DNA of 64,000 nucleotides, taken from positions 87,209 to 151,208 of the forward strand of contig JAXMKZ010000030.1 in the NCBI GenBank assembly GCA_034370385.1. Reading direction: 5' to 3'. The position numbers and the translations under genes were made by a program. Positions 44,344-54,550 of the stretch are shown here, piece by piece; within the stretch, counting starts at the first letter, position 1, and each line of letters opens with the position of its first letter. Source of the stretch: Coriobacteriia bacterium (lineage in GTDB: Bacteria; Actinomycetota; Coriobacteriia; Anaerosomatales; PHET01). The notes below the pieces were generated by a model that saw nothing but the letters and a program-made list of their open reading frames with translations, made no database searches and was not told the DNA's origin.

Positions 44344-45238
44344 CGCTGCCTTCCTTGGTAGGCAAGCTCCAACGCACCCACACGCCGTCAGTAACGGGCC
44401 TGACCGCGCTCTCCCCCGTCAACTCCATGGCCCCCGAGGCGATCTGCCCCGGGCCGAAGACCTCCTTCATCCGATCCTGAAGCTGCTCGACTGTCACGCC
44501 CAGCGTGTGCGATGTGAGGAGCACGAACCGGGGCGTATCGCTGAGCACCGCTCGACATCGCTCGAGCGTCGAGCCGAGATCCTTGTCGATCCGGTACTGC
44601 TCGCCCGCGGTACCACGCCCGAAGGAAGGCGGGTCGAGCATGATCGCATCGTAGACGCGACCGCGTCGTGCCTCTCTGTCGAGGAACTTGCCCACATCCT
44701 CGACGATCCAGCGTATGGGCGCCGCCTCTAGCTGGTTCAGGGCAGCGTTCTGCCGGGCACGCGTGACCATCGCCTTGGATGAGTCCACATGGCACACCAA
44801 GCAGCCCGCGCCCGCGGCGGCCAACGTGGCGCCGCCCGAGTAGGCGAACAGGTTCAGGACGCGTGGCGGCTGCGGATGAGGCCCGCTGAGCTCGCCCGTG
44901 ACCCACCCCCACAGCCAGCGCGTCTCCGGAAAGACCCCGAGATGGCCCGCGGGCGACGGCTTCAGCCTCAGGGTGATCCTGTCGATCGTCACGTCCCAAC
45001 TGGGGGGCAACTCGGTGCCGCCGAGCGCCGTCCATCCCTCATCCTTGTCGAAAGCCGCCGTGGCCGCGGTCCACGCATCGGCGCAACGCCGCTCCCACAC
45101 CGCCTGCCCGCATGGCCGGGAGAGGACGACGTCTCCGAAGCGTTCGAGCTTGCGCCCGTCGCCGCTATCCAGCAACTCATAGCCGTTGCGCATCTCGAAT
45201 CGGTGCCTGTCGTCGTAGGGAGCGGTATACACCAGCAT
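44336..45238 (-). CDS. Class I SAM-dependent methyltransferase (RlmI-like)
   Basis: 300 residues. The SAM-binding core is NLFAYSGGATLAAA with acidic end VDSSKAMVTRARQNAALN, and the catalytic region LDPPSFGRG is like that of rRNA cytosine or guanine methyltransferases (RlmI/RlmK group), though shorter and without a PUA domain. The start codon and ribosome binding site lie inside a perfect 14-base inverted repeat (45215-45250). Substrate cannot be named; rRNA is likely. Confidence 0.85.
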   Translation of the reverse strand: MLVYTAPYDDRHRFEMRNGYELLDSGDGRKLERFGDVVLSRPCGQAVWERRCADAWTAATAAFDKDEGWTALGGTELPPSWDVTIDRITLRLKPSPAGHLGVFPETRWLWGWVTGELSGPHPQPPRVLNLFAYSGGATLAAAGAGCLVCHVDSSKAMVTRARQNAALNQLEAAPIRWIVEDVGKFLDREARRGRVYDAIMLDPPSFGRGTAGEQYRIDKDLGSTLERCRAVLSDTPRFVLLTSHTLGVTVEQLQDRMKEVFGPGQIASGAMELTGESAVRPVTDGVWVRWSLPTKEGSDV

Positions 45239-45250
45239 ACCGCTCCCTAC
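45215..45250 (-). promoter_or_regulatory. Start-site hairpin sequestering RBS of the methyltransferase
   Basis: Perfect fourteen-base arms (45215-45228 and 45237-45250) with an eight-base loop. On the mRNA the AGGGAG ribosome binding site is in the 5' arm and the AUG spans the arm/loop border. The 3' arm is codons 4-8 of the gene. Confidence 0.7.
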
Positions 45251-45296
45251 GCTCAGCGTTCACTGTGCGCGCGGGTTGCCGAGCGCTCGCATGCCA

Positions 45297-47573
<2,277 letters not shown>

Positions 47574-48029
47574 TCAGGCGCTCTCCGCCTCGATGCAGCG
47601 GCGGCACACCCCGCTGAACCTCACCTCGACGCCGCTGACGCGCCCCAAATCCGCCGCATGGTCAGGAACCCCCACTTCGTCGAGAACGGGGCTCTCGACA
47701 TCCCGGATGAGCCCGCACCTCGCGCAGACGAAATGGTGGTGCCGGGTGGTGTTCGCGTCGTAGCGCGCGGTTGCGGTGGTCCCAGCGACCCGATTCACAA
47801 GCCCCAGGTCGACCAGGGTACCGAGTGTGCGGTAGACGGTGTCCAGCGAAATCGTCGGGACTCGTTCACGGACGGCCGTGAAGACCACCTCTGCATCCGG
47901 GTGCGTTTCAGCGGATGCGACCTCACGGACGACTTCGAGACGCTGGTGAGTCAGCCGAAAGCCAGCCCCGCGAAGCGATGTCGCGAGTTCCTCGACCCGT
48001 CGGGCAACCTCTGTGTCGGCGACAGACAA
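47574..48029 (-). CDS. perR: Fur-family peroxide/metal regulator (PerR-like)
   Basis: 151 residues. N-terminal winged helix (GFRLTHQRLEVVREVASAETHPDAEVVF, TISLDTVYRTLGTLVDLGLV), metal-site histidines HHHFVCARCG and the second CxxC (CRRC) that hold structural zinc. Position directly upstream of katG, in the same direction, matches PerR or FurA. TTG start follows AAGGAG. Peroxide sensing by metal-catalysed His oxidation is inferred. Confidence 0.88.
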   Translation of the reverse strand: MSVADTEVARRVEELATSLRGAGFRLTHQRLEVVREVASAETHPDAEVVFTAVRERVPTISLDTVYRTLGTLVDLGLVNRVAGTTATARYDANTTRHHHFVCARCGLIRDVESPVLDEVGVPDHAADLGRVSGVEVRFSGVCRRCIEAESA

Positions 48030-48052
48030 TGACGCTCCTTAAAACGCTCTAC

Positions 48053-48064
48053 TCCTACATAGGA
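48053..48064. promoter_or_regulatory. Small palindrome upstream of perR
   Basis: TCCTACATAGGA is a perfect five-base-arm palindrome 24 bases from the perR start, in a locally AT-richer region. It could be an autoregulatory operator but does not match the PerR box of Bacillus. The rest of the 242-base divergent region to 48271 shows no gene. Confidence 0.3.
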
Positions 48065-48271
48065 ATGACTCTTCATATACCCGTCCCGCGATACCCCAAA
48101 CCCGACCCGCTGCCAACATAGGCGTATTCCGACAACGGAAGAAGCGGAGTTTGAGATCGAGGTGCTCCGGGGTAGGTCATAGACGCAGCGAAACGAGTCG
48201 TTCGGGCAAGAGACTGGAGGGTGATCGTGCTCGTTGTGCACCGACCTCTCGCGAGAAACCGTTAGCCCAAG

Positions 48272-48772
48272 ATGGGAATCCTGTCGGTCCTCGCGACGAA
48301 CCACGTACTGGACGCATCCGCTATAACCGATGCACTCTACATCGCTGCCCGACCGCGTCGTCGCCATGTCTCGGGCGTGAGAGATCTCCGGATCGACCTG
48401 GTGATCAGCATGATCTGGTTTCGCCCCGCCTCCGAGCTGATGCGCCCCCCGTTCAAGCTGGTTCGACTGCCAACCGCCGACACTCCGCTCCTCCCCATAC
48501 CTCTCCGGATGCTGAGGTGGGGGGTCGAGGCCGCACTCCCGGTGATGAACCGCGGAGGTCGCGTCCTGGTGTACTGTCGAGCCGGCCGCCACCGCAGCGT
48601 TGCGATGGCGTGCTGCATTCTGATCGGTCAAGGAATGACCGCCGAAGACGCGATGCGCCTCGTGGCCGCCTGTCGGCCGGTCGCAGACCCGCACGCGCCT
48701 CACATCGAGCGACGCATTCGCGCCTTCGAGCGGGATTGGCTGGCGCGTCGTGAACCGGATTCGATAACCTAA
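48272..48772 (+). CDS. Dual-specificity-phosphatase-like protein
   Basis: 166 residues with the cysteine phosphatase loop VYCRAGRHRSVAMA, giving C-x5-R-S with Cys102 and Arg108. The usual His before the Cys is Tyr. An upstream Asp (about residue 70) could be the general acid. Probably dephosphorylates protein or another phosphoester. The ribosome binding site is poor, so the exact start is uncertain. Its last four bases overlap the end of the SpoIIE-type phosphatase gene. Confidence 0.72.
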   Translation: MGILSVLATNHVLDASAITDALYIAARPRRRHVSGVRDLRIDLVISMIWFRPASELMRPPFKLVRLPTADTPLLPIPLRMLRWGVEAALPVMNRGGRVLVYCRAGRHRSVAMACCILIGQGMTAEDAMRLVAACRPVADPHAPHIERRIRAFERDWLARREPDSIT

Positions 48773-51498
48773 GGGGTGCCATCGACCCGCTCAACCGCGA
48801 GGATGGCCAGGTCATCGCCCAGATGACCGCGAGCGAACGCCATCACGTTGCCCACCACCCTTGCAGCGAGAGACTGCATCGATGAGCGTTCGGCCAGGCC
48901 AAGATCGGCGAAGAGGCGCTCCTCGCCGTACAGTTCGCCATCCCGACGCGCCTCCGTAATGCCGTCAGTGTAGAGAAAGAGTATCTCTCCCTCATTGAGA
49001 TGGGTTGTTGTCTCGGCGAAGTCCATGCCGGCGAATGCGCCCAGAACCGGACCGGTGGCCTCAAGCGCCGAAACCGTGGCGTCTTCCCTCAGAACAGCCG
49101 ATCTGGTGTGCCCGGCGCTCGCGTAGCACAGCTGACCGTCTTCGCGGTCCAGAACGCCGAAGAAGACGGTTGCGAACGCTTCGTCAGAGGTGGCTCTCTC
49201 GACGACATCGTTTGTGAGCCGCAGTATCTCGGCGGGTAGCTTGCCCTTGTCGAACGCGTACGCGCGGATCGTGTGCCTCACAAGCGACGTGAGTTCGGCC
49301 GCGCGCAGCCCCTTGCCTGCGATATCGCCGATGGTGATGCCCACCCGACGCGGGTCCAGCTCAAAGAGGTCGTAGAAATCACCGCCGGCAAGGGTGGACT
49401 CGGTCGCCGAGCGGTAGTAAGCCTCGAACTCGACACCCGGTAGGCTGTCCGGCAGCGTCAGAAGGGCCTGCTGCAGGGTCTCGGCAATCCGGTGCTCCGA
49501 CTCGTAGAGCCGGGCGTTCTCGTAGCTGAGCGACACCGCCGAGCCAAGCTTGCGACCGAAGTCGATCTCAGCTTCTGTGAAGTGCCTGAGGGCCGATATG
49601 CCATAGAACAACGCGCAGCCGATGACTTCGGTCCTCGCCATCAGCGGTACGGCCAGCACGGACTTCATCGCATGTCGATCAACTGAACCGCGGTAGATTC
49701 CGTCTTCGCTTGGCGTGAAGTCGAACGCGACGGGCACGCCCCTCTCCGCCGCACGCGATGCGCCGGGCGCGTCCGCCTTGCTCAGGTGCATTCCAACCGT
49801 ATCAGGTGAGAAGCCATGCTGGTAACGCACAACCCATTCGTCGCCTTCGAGAATCTCGATCGCGGCCATTTCGCAGCCTAACGCTTCGACCCCGGCGTCG
49901 AGTGCGCTTTGCATCACGCCGTCAATATCCAAAGTCGAGTGAACTGCCCTGTTTGCGACATTGAGAGCGTCGCTCAACCGTGCGGCCTCGGTGGTTCGGT
50001 CGAGGAGCTGGGAATTCTCGATCCCCTGAGCCAAGATGCCGCCGATAGACCTGAAGAGCGCCCGTTCGTCGGCCGATATCGGCTCATCGCGCTCAAGGAC
50101 GAACCCGCATGTGCCGACGACTCCGATGTTAGACACGAGGGGAATGGCGACGTTTCGGGTCGCGCCCAAACCAGCCCTTCGCAGCATCTCGCGCCGCGCC
50201 TCGGTCATCGGAACATCGTCACTCGTGACGATGCGCCCCAACGAAATGGCCATCGCCACGAGTGTCGGGCTCTCGACATCGACTCGAATATCGCGAATCT
50301 CCTCCCGGAAGGCGTCGTCCAGCCCGCAGTCCGCGAGCAGGGCAAGTCGCCGCGAGGATTCGTCGTACAAGTAGACCGTCCCAAGCTTGATGTCCATGGC
50401 CTCCATCAGGGCGGAAAGTACTCGATCCGCCACCTTGGTCAACGACAGACTGGAGGTCGCTGCAACGGTGACCTCATTCAGGAGCGCGGTGCGCGCCAAC
50501 TCCAATGCCTGCATTCGCTGCGCCTCCACCACCTCCGCATAGAGGCCGGCGCTGCGCATGGCTGTCGCACACTGAATCGCAAGCAACTGGAATGCATCAC
50601 GCTCCTCGTCGGTCGGCCGCCGCTCGGGCCGGTCGAGTCCCAGCAGCACGCCCACCTGGCCATCTTCCCTGACCAGCGGCGCAACGAACCTTGTTGCCAA
50701 TCCTTGCTGCGACAGGGCTTCAACCAACGAGCCCGGGGAGTTCTCGGCCATGCCTGCAAAGAGACCTGCCTCAAGGCCGGCGACCTCGATGGGCGTCACC
50801 GGCAAACGCGACAGCCGTCTGGGCAGGCCCTCAGAGGCCCGCACTGCGAAATCCGTCTCGGACTCGCCGCGCAACAGCAATGCCGCGGCAGGCAAACCCA
50901 GCAACAGGCTCGCATACTCGACGGTCTGGGCAGCAATGATGTCTAGGTCCAACACCGAACTCAGGGCGACTCCGAGGTGCACTATCGTCTCGAGGTTCGC
51001 GCTCGCCTGCGCGGCCTGAAGCCTCGAAGCAGCGTTATCGACTCCTTCGCTTGCCTGTCGTATCGCAGCGACAAGCACGTGACGCTCGGTTTCGCCCAGC
51101 GCCAGGGCACCTCCTGCACAATCGACAACGACGGCGTAGAGCACCTCGTGCGTCGGATGCAGCAGTGCGACGAGGCCGCGCCGGAAGCCAAGCTGGCGCA
51201 GTGGTTCGCGGAGCTCCTCGGGCACGTCGACATCATCGATAGCCGCGACCATCGAGTCCTCCGCCGCGAGCCTGAATGACAGCGCTGTCAGCGAGGGCGA
51301 TTGGATCACGACACCGACGGGGCACGCATCTGATCCAGCAGATGCGACTATCTCCAGCGTGTCGCCTCGTATGGCTATCATCGTGAGGCGAGCACCGGGA
51401 ACAAGTGTCGAGATGATGACGGACAGAGGCTCGACAGCTGCGAGGACCGGCTCAGCAGGATGCGCAATCGTACTCGACGGATGCGATTGCTCGTTCAC
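48769..51498 (-). CDS. GAF-domain SpoIIE/PP2C serine phosphatase
   Basis: 909 residues. Three GAF-like sensor domains are visible (roughly 170-320, 345-500 and 515-665; one begins LARTALLNEVTVAATSSLSLTKV). The C-terminal PP2C-type SpoIIE domain has metal aspartates in AGGDFYDLF, IGDIAGKG and LYTDGITEAR. Such proteins dephosphorylate anti-anti-sigma factors in partner-switching. GTG start 25 bases downstream of the KaiC-like gene puts it in that operon, so the KaiC and MerR-REC proteins may sit in the same pathway. Confidence 0.92.
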   Translation of the reverse strand: MNEQSHPSSTIAHPAEPVLAAVEPLSVIISTLVPGARLTMIAIRGDTLEIVASAGSDACPVGVVIQSPSLTALSFRLAAEDSMVAAIDDVDVPEELREPLRQLGFRRGLVALLHPTHEVLYAVVVDCAGGALALGETERHVLVAAIRQASEGVDNAASRLQAAQASANLETIVHLGVALSSVLDLDIIAAQTVEYASLLLGLPAAALLLRGESETDFAVRASEGLPRRLSRLPVTPIEVAGLEAGLFAGMAENSPGSLVEALSQQGLATRFVAPLVREDGQVGVLLGLDRPERRPTDEERDAFQLLAIQCATAMRSAGLYAEVVEAQRMQALELARTALLNEVTVAATSSLSLTKVADRVLSALMEAMDIKLGTVYLYDESSRRLALLADCGLDDAFREEIRDIRVDVESPTLVAMAISLGRIVTSDDVPMTEARREMLRRAGLGATRNVAIPLVSNIGVVGTCGFVLERDEPISADERALFRSIGGILAQGIENSQLLDRTTEAARLSDALNVANRAVHSTLDIDGVMQSALDAGVEALGCEMAAIEILEGDEWVVRYQHGFSPDTVGMHLSKADAPGASRAAERGVPVAFDFTPSEDGIYRGSVDRHAMKSVLAVPLMARTEVIGCALFYGISALRHFTEAEIDFGRKLGSAVSLSYENARLYESEHRIAETLQQALLTLPDSLPGVEFEAYYRSATESTLAGGDFYDLFELDPRRVGITIGDIAGKGLRAAELTSLVRHTIRAYAFDKGKLPAEILRLTNDVVERATSDEAFATVFFGVLDREDGQLCYASAGHTRSAVLREDATVSALEATGPVLGAFAGMDFAETTTHLNEGEILFLYTDGITEARRDGELYGEERLFADLGLAERSSMQSLAARVVGNVMAFARGHLGDDLAILAVERVDGTP

Positions 51499-51523
51499 TG
51501 CCGCCGGGCCCCCTTCGGACGCC

Positions 51524-52933
51524 TCAGGTGGAGGAGCTGAAATCAGCAGCCGAGAAGACGTCGCCTACCCTGATTCCTTCAGAGGTGATCTCAAACTGAC
51601 GAATGCGCGAATCGTGCGTGCTTGCACGCGTCTTCACGATGGCGATTGCTCGCTTGATCTCGGACTGCTGGCGCAGGTAGTGGATCAGCACGATATTGTC
51701 GGACATGTGACTGATTCCGAATTCCGTGGTGACGGTCGTAGCAAACAGGTCGTTCATCTCGTGCGTCATATAGGTCGATATGCCCTTGGTCGACATCGTC
51801 TGGACGAGCGAATAGATGAAGTCTCTGAATCGGCGAACGTCCGGTTCAGAGGACACGAGGTCGCTCAGACTGTCGATCATCACGCGCTCCGCGCCACTCC
51901 TGAGCGCCATCTCACTGATGGTGCTGACGAACTCGTCGATGTAGATATCGACCGGGGACACGTAGTAGAGCTCGAGCATGCCATCGTCCACGGCCTTCTG
52001 CATATCCCAGCCAAAGCCCGCGACGATCCGATGAAGCTGCGTCGGATTCTCCTCCATCGTGGCAATGAGACCCTTGTGGCCCATCTCGATGCCCTTGAAG
52101 ATGAAGTGCAGCCCCAGAAGGGTCTTTCCGCTGCCCGGGGGTCCGAACACGATGGTCGATGCCCCCCGCCAGAATCCGTCTGCGACCATCTCATCGAACA
52201 CCGCGACTCCGGTCTTGTCGCGCTTGTTCTCGAGTTCATAGGAGATGGCGGCAGGCGGGGTCACAACGCGCTGGAACACTGCCAGCCCTGAGCGGTCGAT
52301 CTTGAACGCATGCTCGCCATTCAGGAACTTCGAGCCCCGCTCCTTGACCACTCGCAGGTAGCGCACGTCCTTGACGCCCACTTTTTGCAGCACGAGTTCG
52401 ACGATCCCGTCGGCAACAGCGAACTCGGGCTGCGAGGCGATCTCGTCTGAGGTGTACTCGCCCACGAGGAATGACGTGATCGCGAGGGACGACAACGTGT
52501 TCATCAGCTGGGAGATGGCTGATCGAAACTCGCCGGCCGATGACGAGAAGGCATGCAGCGCCTTGAAGCTGTCGATGACCAGGAATGACGGGTTATGCTC
52601 CTTGACGAGACTGATCACCTCGGCGACGAACGCTTCAAGGTCCTTCGTGCGCAAGACCTCGCTCAGGTCCTCATAGATGATGGTGTCGCCGACGGCGCCG
52701 GGCTCGAAGTAGTCGAACTCCTGAAGATAGCGAAGCATCTTGTCGAGTGGCTCCGAGACCGTTGCGATGTAGAGGGCCGGCCGCTCCTCGGATGCGTTGG
52801 AGAACACGATCTTCTCCGCAAGGATCGTCTTCCCCGTGCCGGGCAGGCCCATGATTATGTTGATCGAATTGACCGGGAATCCGCCGTCCAGGATCGAATC
52901 CAGTACCTCATTGCCACTGCTGATCCTGTCCAT
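51524..52933 (-). CDS. KaiC-like double RecA-type ATPase
   Basis: 469 residues with two KaiC domains. Domain 1 has Walker A GLPGTGKT and starts SSGNEVLDSILDGGFPVNS; domain 2 has Walker A GPPGSGKT and the catalytic double glutamate in IATMEENPTQ. In domain 1 the equivalent is TVSEP, so one glutamate is lost. The KaiC phospho-pair Ser-Thr (ISTITD) reads ISHMSD, keeping Ser but not Thr. ATG at 52933 follows GAGGAG; a GTG nine bases earlier is less well placed. No kaiA or kaiB is nearby. Probably a hexameric signalling ATPase rather than a true clock. Confidence 0.9.
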   Translation of the reverse strand: MDRISSGNEVLDSILDGGFPVNSINIIMGLPGTGKTILAEKIVFSNASEERPALYIATVSEPLDKMLRYLQEFDYFEPGAVGDTIIYEDLSEVLRTKDLEAFVAEVISLVKEHNPSFLVIDSFKALHAFSSSAGEFRSAISQLMNTLSSLAITSFLVGEYTSDEIASQPEFAVADGIVELVLQKVGVKDVRYLRVVKERGSKFLNGEHAFKIDRSGLAVFQRVVTPPAAISYELENKRDKTGVAVFDEMVADGFWRGASTIVFGPPGSGKTLLGLHFIFKGIEMGHKGLIATMEENPTQLHRIVAGFGWDMQKAVDDGMLELYYVSPVDIYIDEFVSTISEMALRSGAERVMIDSLSDLVSSEPDVRRFRDFIYSLVQTMSTKGISTYMTHEMNDLFATTVTTEFGISHMSDNIVLIHYLRQQSEIKRAIAIVKTRASTHDSRIRQFEITSEGIRVGDVFSAADFSSST

Positions 52934-52934
52934 C

Positions 52935-53597
52935 TCAAGCACTCCTCACGTAGTCCGTGTGCGTCAAGAGCGCCCCTACCGCTTCGATGAGTTTCAGTCG
53001 TTCGATCGGCTTGAGCAAGAACGCGTCGGCTCCGGCATCCAGCGCCCTGTCCCGGACGTCCAACACGCTGAACACCAGCACGGGAATGTCCTTGGTGAGC
53101 GGGTTGCTCTTGAGGCCAGAGCACACTTTGAGGCCGCTCAACCCGGGTAGGATGACATCGAGGATGATCAGGTCGGGCTTCACGGCTTCGGCCGTCTCAA
53201 CGGCCCGCCTTCCGTCGAGCACGATGTGAACGTCATACCCATGCTTGTTGAGAAAGTATTCCTCGAGTTCGGCGGTGATGGGGTCCTTCTCGGCGACAAG
53301 AATGAGAATGGCGCCGTGGGATGCCGCTTCCTCGGCAACCACCCCGATCTTGCCGAGCTCTCGCTTGAGCAGCGCATGCGCGGGACCGGCCTGGATGCCA
53401 TCCTCATCGATCTTGCGCTTCAACCACTTGATCCGCCGGACGTCATCCTCGCTGTAGAGCCGGTGACCGCCCTTGGTGCGGCTGGGAACGACGAGCTCGT
53501 AGGCCTTCTCCCAGTGGCGCAAGGTGGTCTGCGGGACCCCGGTGGCCTCTACAACCGCATGGATGCTATAGACGCCGATCGCCGAGTCATGTTCCAT
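52935..53597 (-). CDS. MerR-type HTH fused to response-regulator receiver domain
   Basis: 220 residues. Residues about 8-75 form a MerR-type winged helix (VYSIHAVVEATGVPQTTLRHWEKAY, TKGGHRLYSEDDVRRIKWL). Residues about 98-218 form a receiver domain with acidic pocket AEKD, phospho-acceptor Asp in LIILDVILPG and conserved Lys in FLLKPIE. MerR and REC in one chain is unusual. The stop lies just inside the KaiC leader, so the two are cotranscribed. No histidine kinase lies beside it. ATG at 53597 is chosen because the HTH would otherwise have an unconserved tail. Confidence 0.88.
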   Translation of the reverse strand: MEHDSAIGVYSIHAVVEATGVPQTTLRHWEKAYELVVPSRTKGGHRLYSEDDVRRIKWLKRKIDEDGIQAGPAHALLKRELGKIGVVAEEAASHGAILILVAEKDPITAELEEYFLNKHGYDVHIVLDGRRAVETAEAVKPDLIILDVILPGLSGLKVCSGLKSNPLTKDIPVLVFSVLDVRDRALDAGADAFLLKPIERLKLIEAVGALLTHTDYVRSA

Positions 53598-53865
53598 GGC
53601 ACGCCCCGAAACCTCGATACGGTCTAATGCGACTCTCGAATACTTTAGCACAAATCTGAAGTACTTACTCAGGCGGGGTGAGTTTCCCGTTGGGTCGATA
53701 GCACGCTCATCCGGCCGCAACGACCGAAGTTGTATCGAGATTCGATACCGCCCGGCACTGCTGATCGTCCGTCCATCGGAAACCTCGCATATATCTCTAG
53801 TGAATCTTCAAACTCATCCCCCGGGTGGGTAGATACTCACCAGTCGAAAGAAGGGAGGTGACGTC
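53598..53865. other. Divergent control region upstream of the KaiC operon
   Basis: 268 bases between the MerR-REC start and a small membrane-protein gene. AT-rich for this genome around 53635-53670, with TACTT repeats (53641 and 53663) and the palindrome AAGTACTT (53659-53666), possible operator for the MerR-REC protein. No gene seen. Confidence 0.4.
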
Positions 53866-54015
53866 GTGCTTTGGACAATCCTCGGAGTTCTACTGGTGCT
53901 TTGGCTTCTCGGATTCAGCTTCCAAGTTGGTGGCAGCCTAATCCACCTGATCTTGGTGGTCGCTGCGATTCTGCTCGTCGTCCAGTTGCTGTCCGGTCGA
54001 CGCAGCGTCGGCTAG
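53866..54015 (+). CDS. Small membrane protein, lmo0937 family
   Basis: A 49-residue protein beginning VLWTILGVLLVLWLLGF and continuing GGSLIHLILVVAAILLVV, ending in SGRR. This two-helix layout is the lmo0937 family (DUF5670), often stress-induced, function unknown. GTG at 53866 has GGGAGG at 53853-53858, well spaced. Confidence 0.8.
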   Translation: MLWTILGVLLVLWLLGFSFQVGGSLIHLILVVAAILLVVQLLSGRRSVG

Positions 54016-54098
54016 CTCAGCGACTGTGCTGAACACGCGTCGTCCGCACGCAGTAGCGAACACAACGCCGCGATCTGAGCACGTGAGAGGTGATCTCT

Positions 54099-54401
54099 AT
54101 GCCGTACGTCGAACACGTTGATGGCGATGTCGGAGGTTCCGGCAACGGGTTATGGGTCTTACTCGGGGTGGTAATGGCGCTCCTCGTCTTCGTGCTGGCT
54201 CTCGCATGGTTCGGGGTGCTCGGGACGCAGGTGCAGCAGTACGTTCCTCTCTATCCTGCGCAGACGGCTCCCGCTCCGACACAGGCTGTGCCCGCCGAAC
54301 CCGGTGAGGCGGGCGAACCAGGCGCAGCAGGGGCACCAGGGGCTGCTGGAGCACCTGGCGCAGCTGGAGAACCCGCACCCAGTGAGCCCGCGTCTCCCTA
54401 G
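54099..54401 (+). CDS. Membrane protein with collagen-like tail
   Basis: 100 residues: a short N-terminal part, one membrane helix (LWVLLGVVMALLVFVLALAWFGVLG), then about 30 residues of Gly-X-X triplets (GEPGAAGAPGAAGAPGAAG) and a Pro/Glu/Ser end. The tail may form a small collagen-like trimer or a flexible spacer. ATG at 54099 has GAGAGG eight bases upstream. Function unknown. Confidence 0.75.
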   Translation: MPYVEHVDGDVGGSGNGLWVLLGVVMALLVFVLALAWFGVLGTQVQQYVPLYPAQTAPAPTQAVPAEPGEAGEPGAAGAPGAAGAPGAAGEPAPSEPASP

Positions 54402-54420
54402 GGCAATACCGGTTCGCTGA

Positions 54421-54457
54421 CGAAGGTCGCCGGGTGTGGTCTGCCCGGCGACCTTCG
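54421..54457. terminator. Bidirectional hairpin terminator
   Basis: Perfect fourteen-base stem CGAAGGTCGCCGGG / CCCGGCGACCTTCG with a nine-base loop, between the collagen-like gene and the convergent lipid kinase gene. Confidence 0.85.
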
Positions 54458-54550
54458 CGGTTCTGCAGCGCAGGGTCGCTGGGCCTGCGCCGACCGCAAC
54501 GCGTGGGACTTCATCAGAGCGCCGACCCGTGCGTGGAGTTGACCTGAGCC

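Noticed and set aside
48030..48110. Classical PerR box upstream of perR/katG
   Set aside because: No match to TTATAAT-N-ATTATAA; only a short unrelated palindrome is present.
51524..52933. True circadian KaiC
   Set aside because: No kaiA or kaiB nearby and the phospho-pair and domain 1 glutamates differ; called KaiC-like only.
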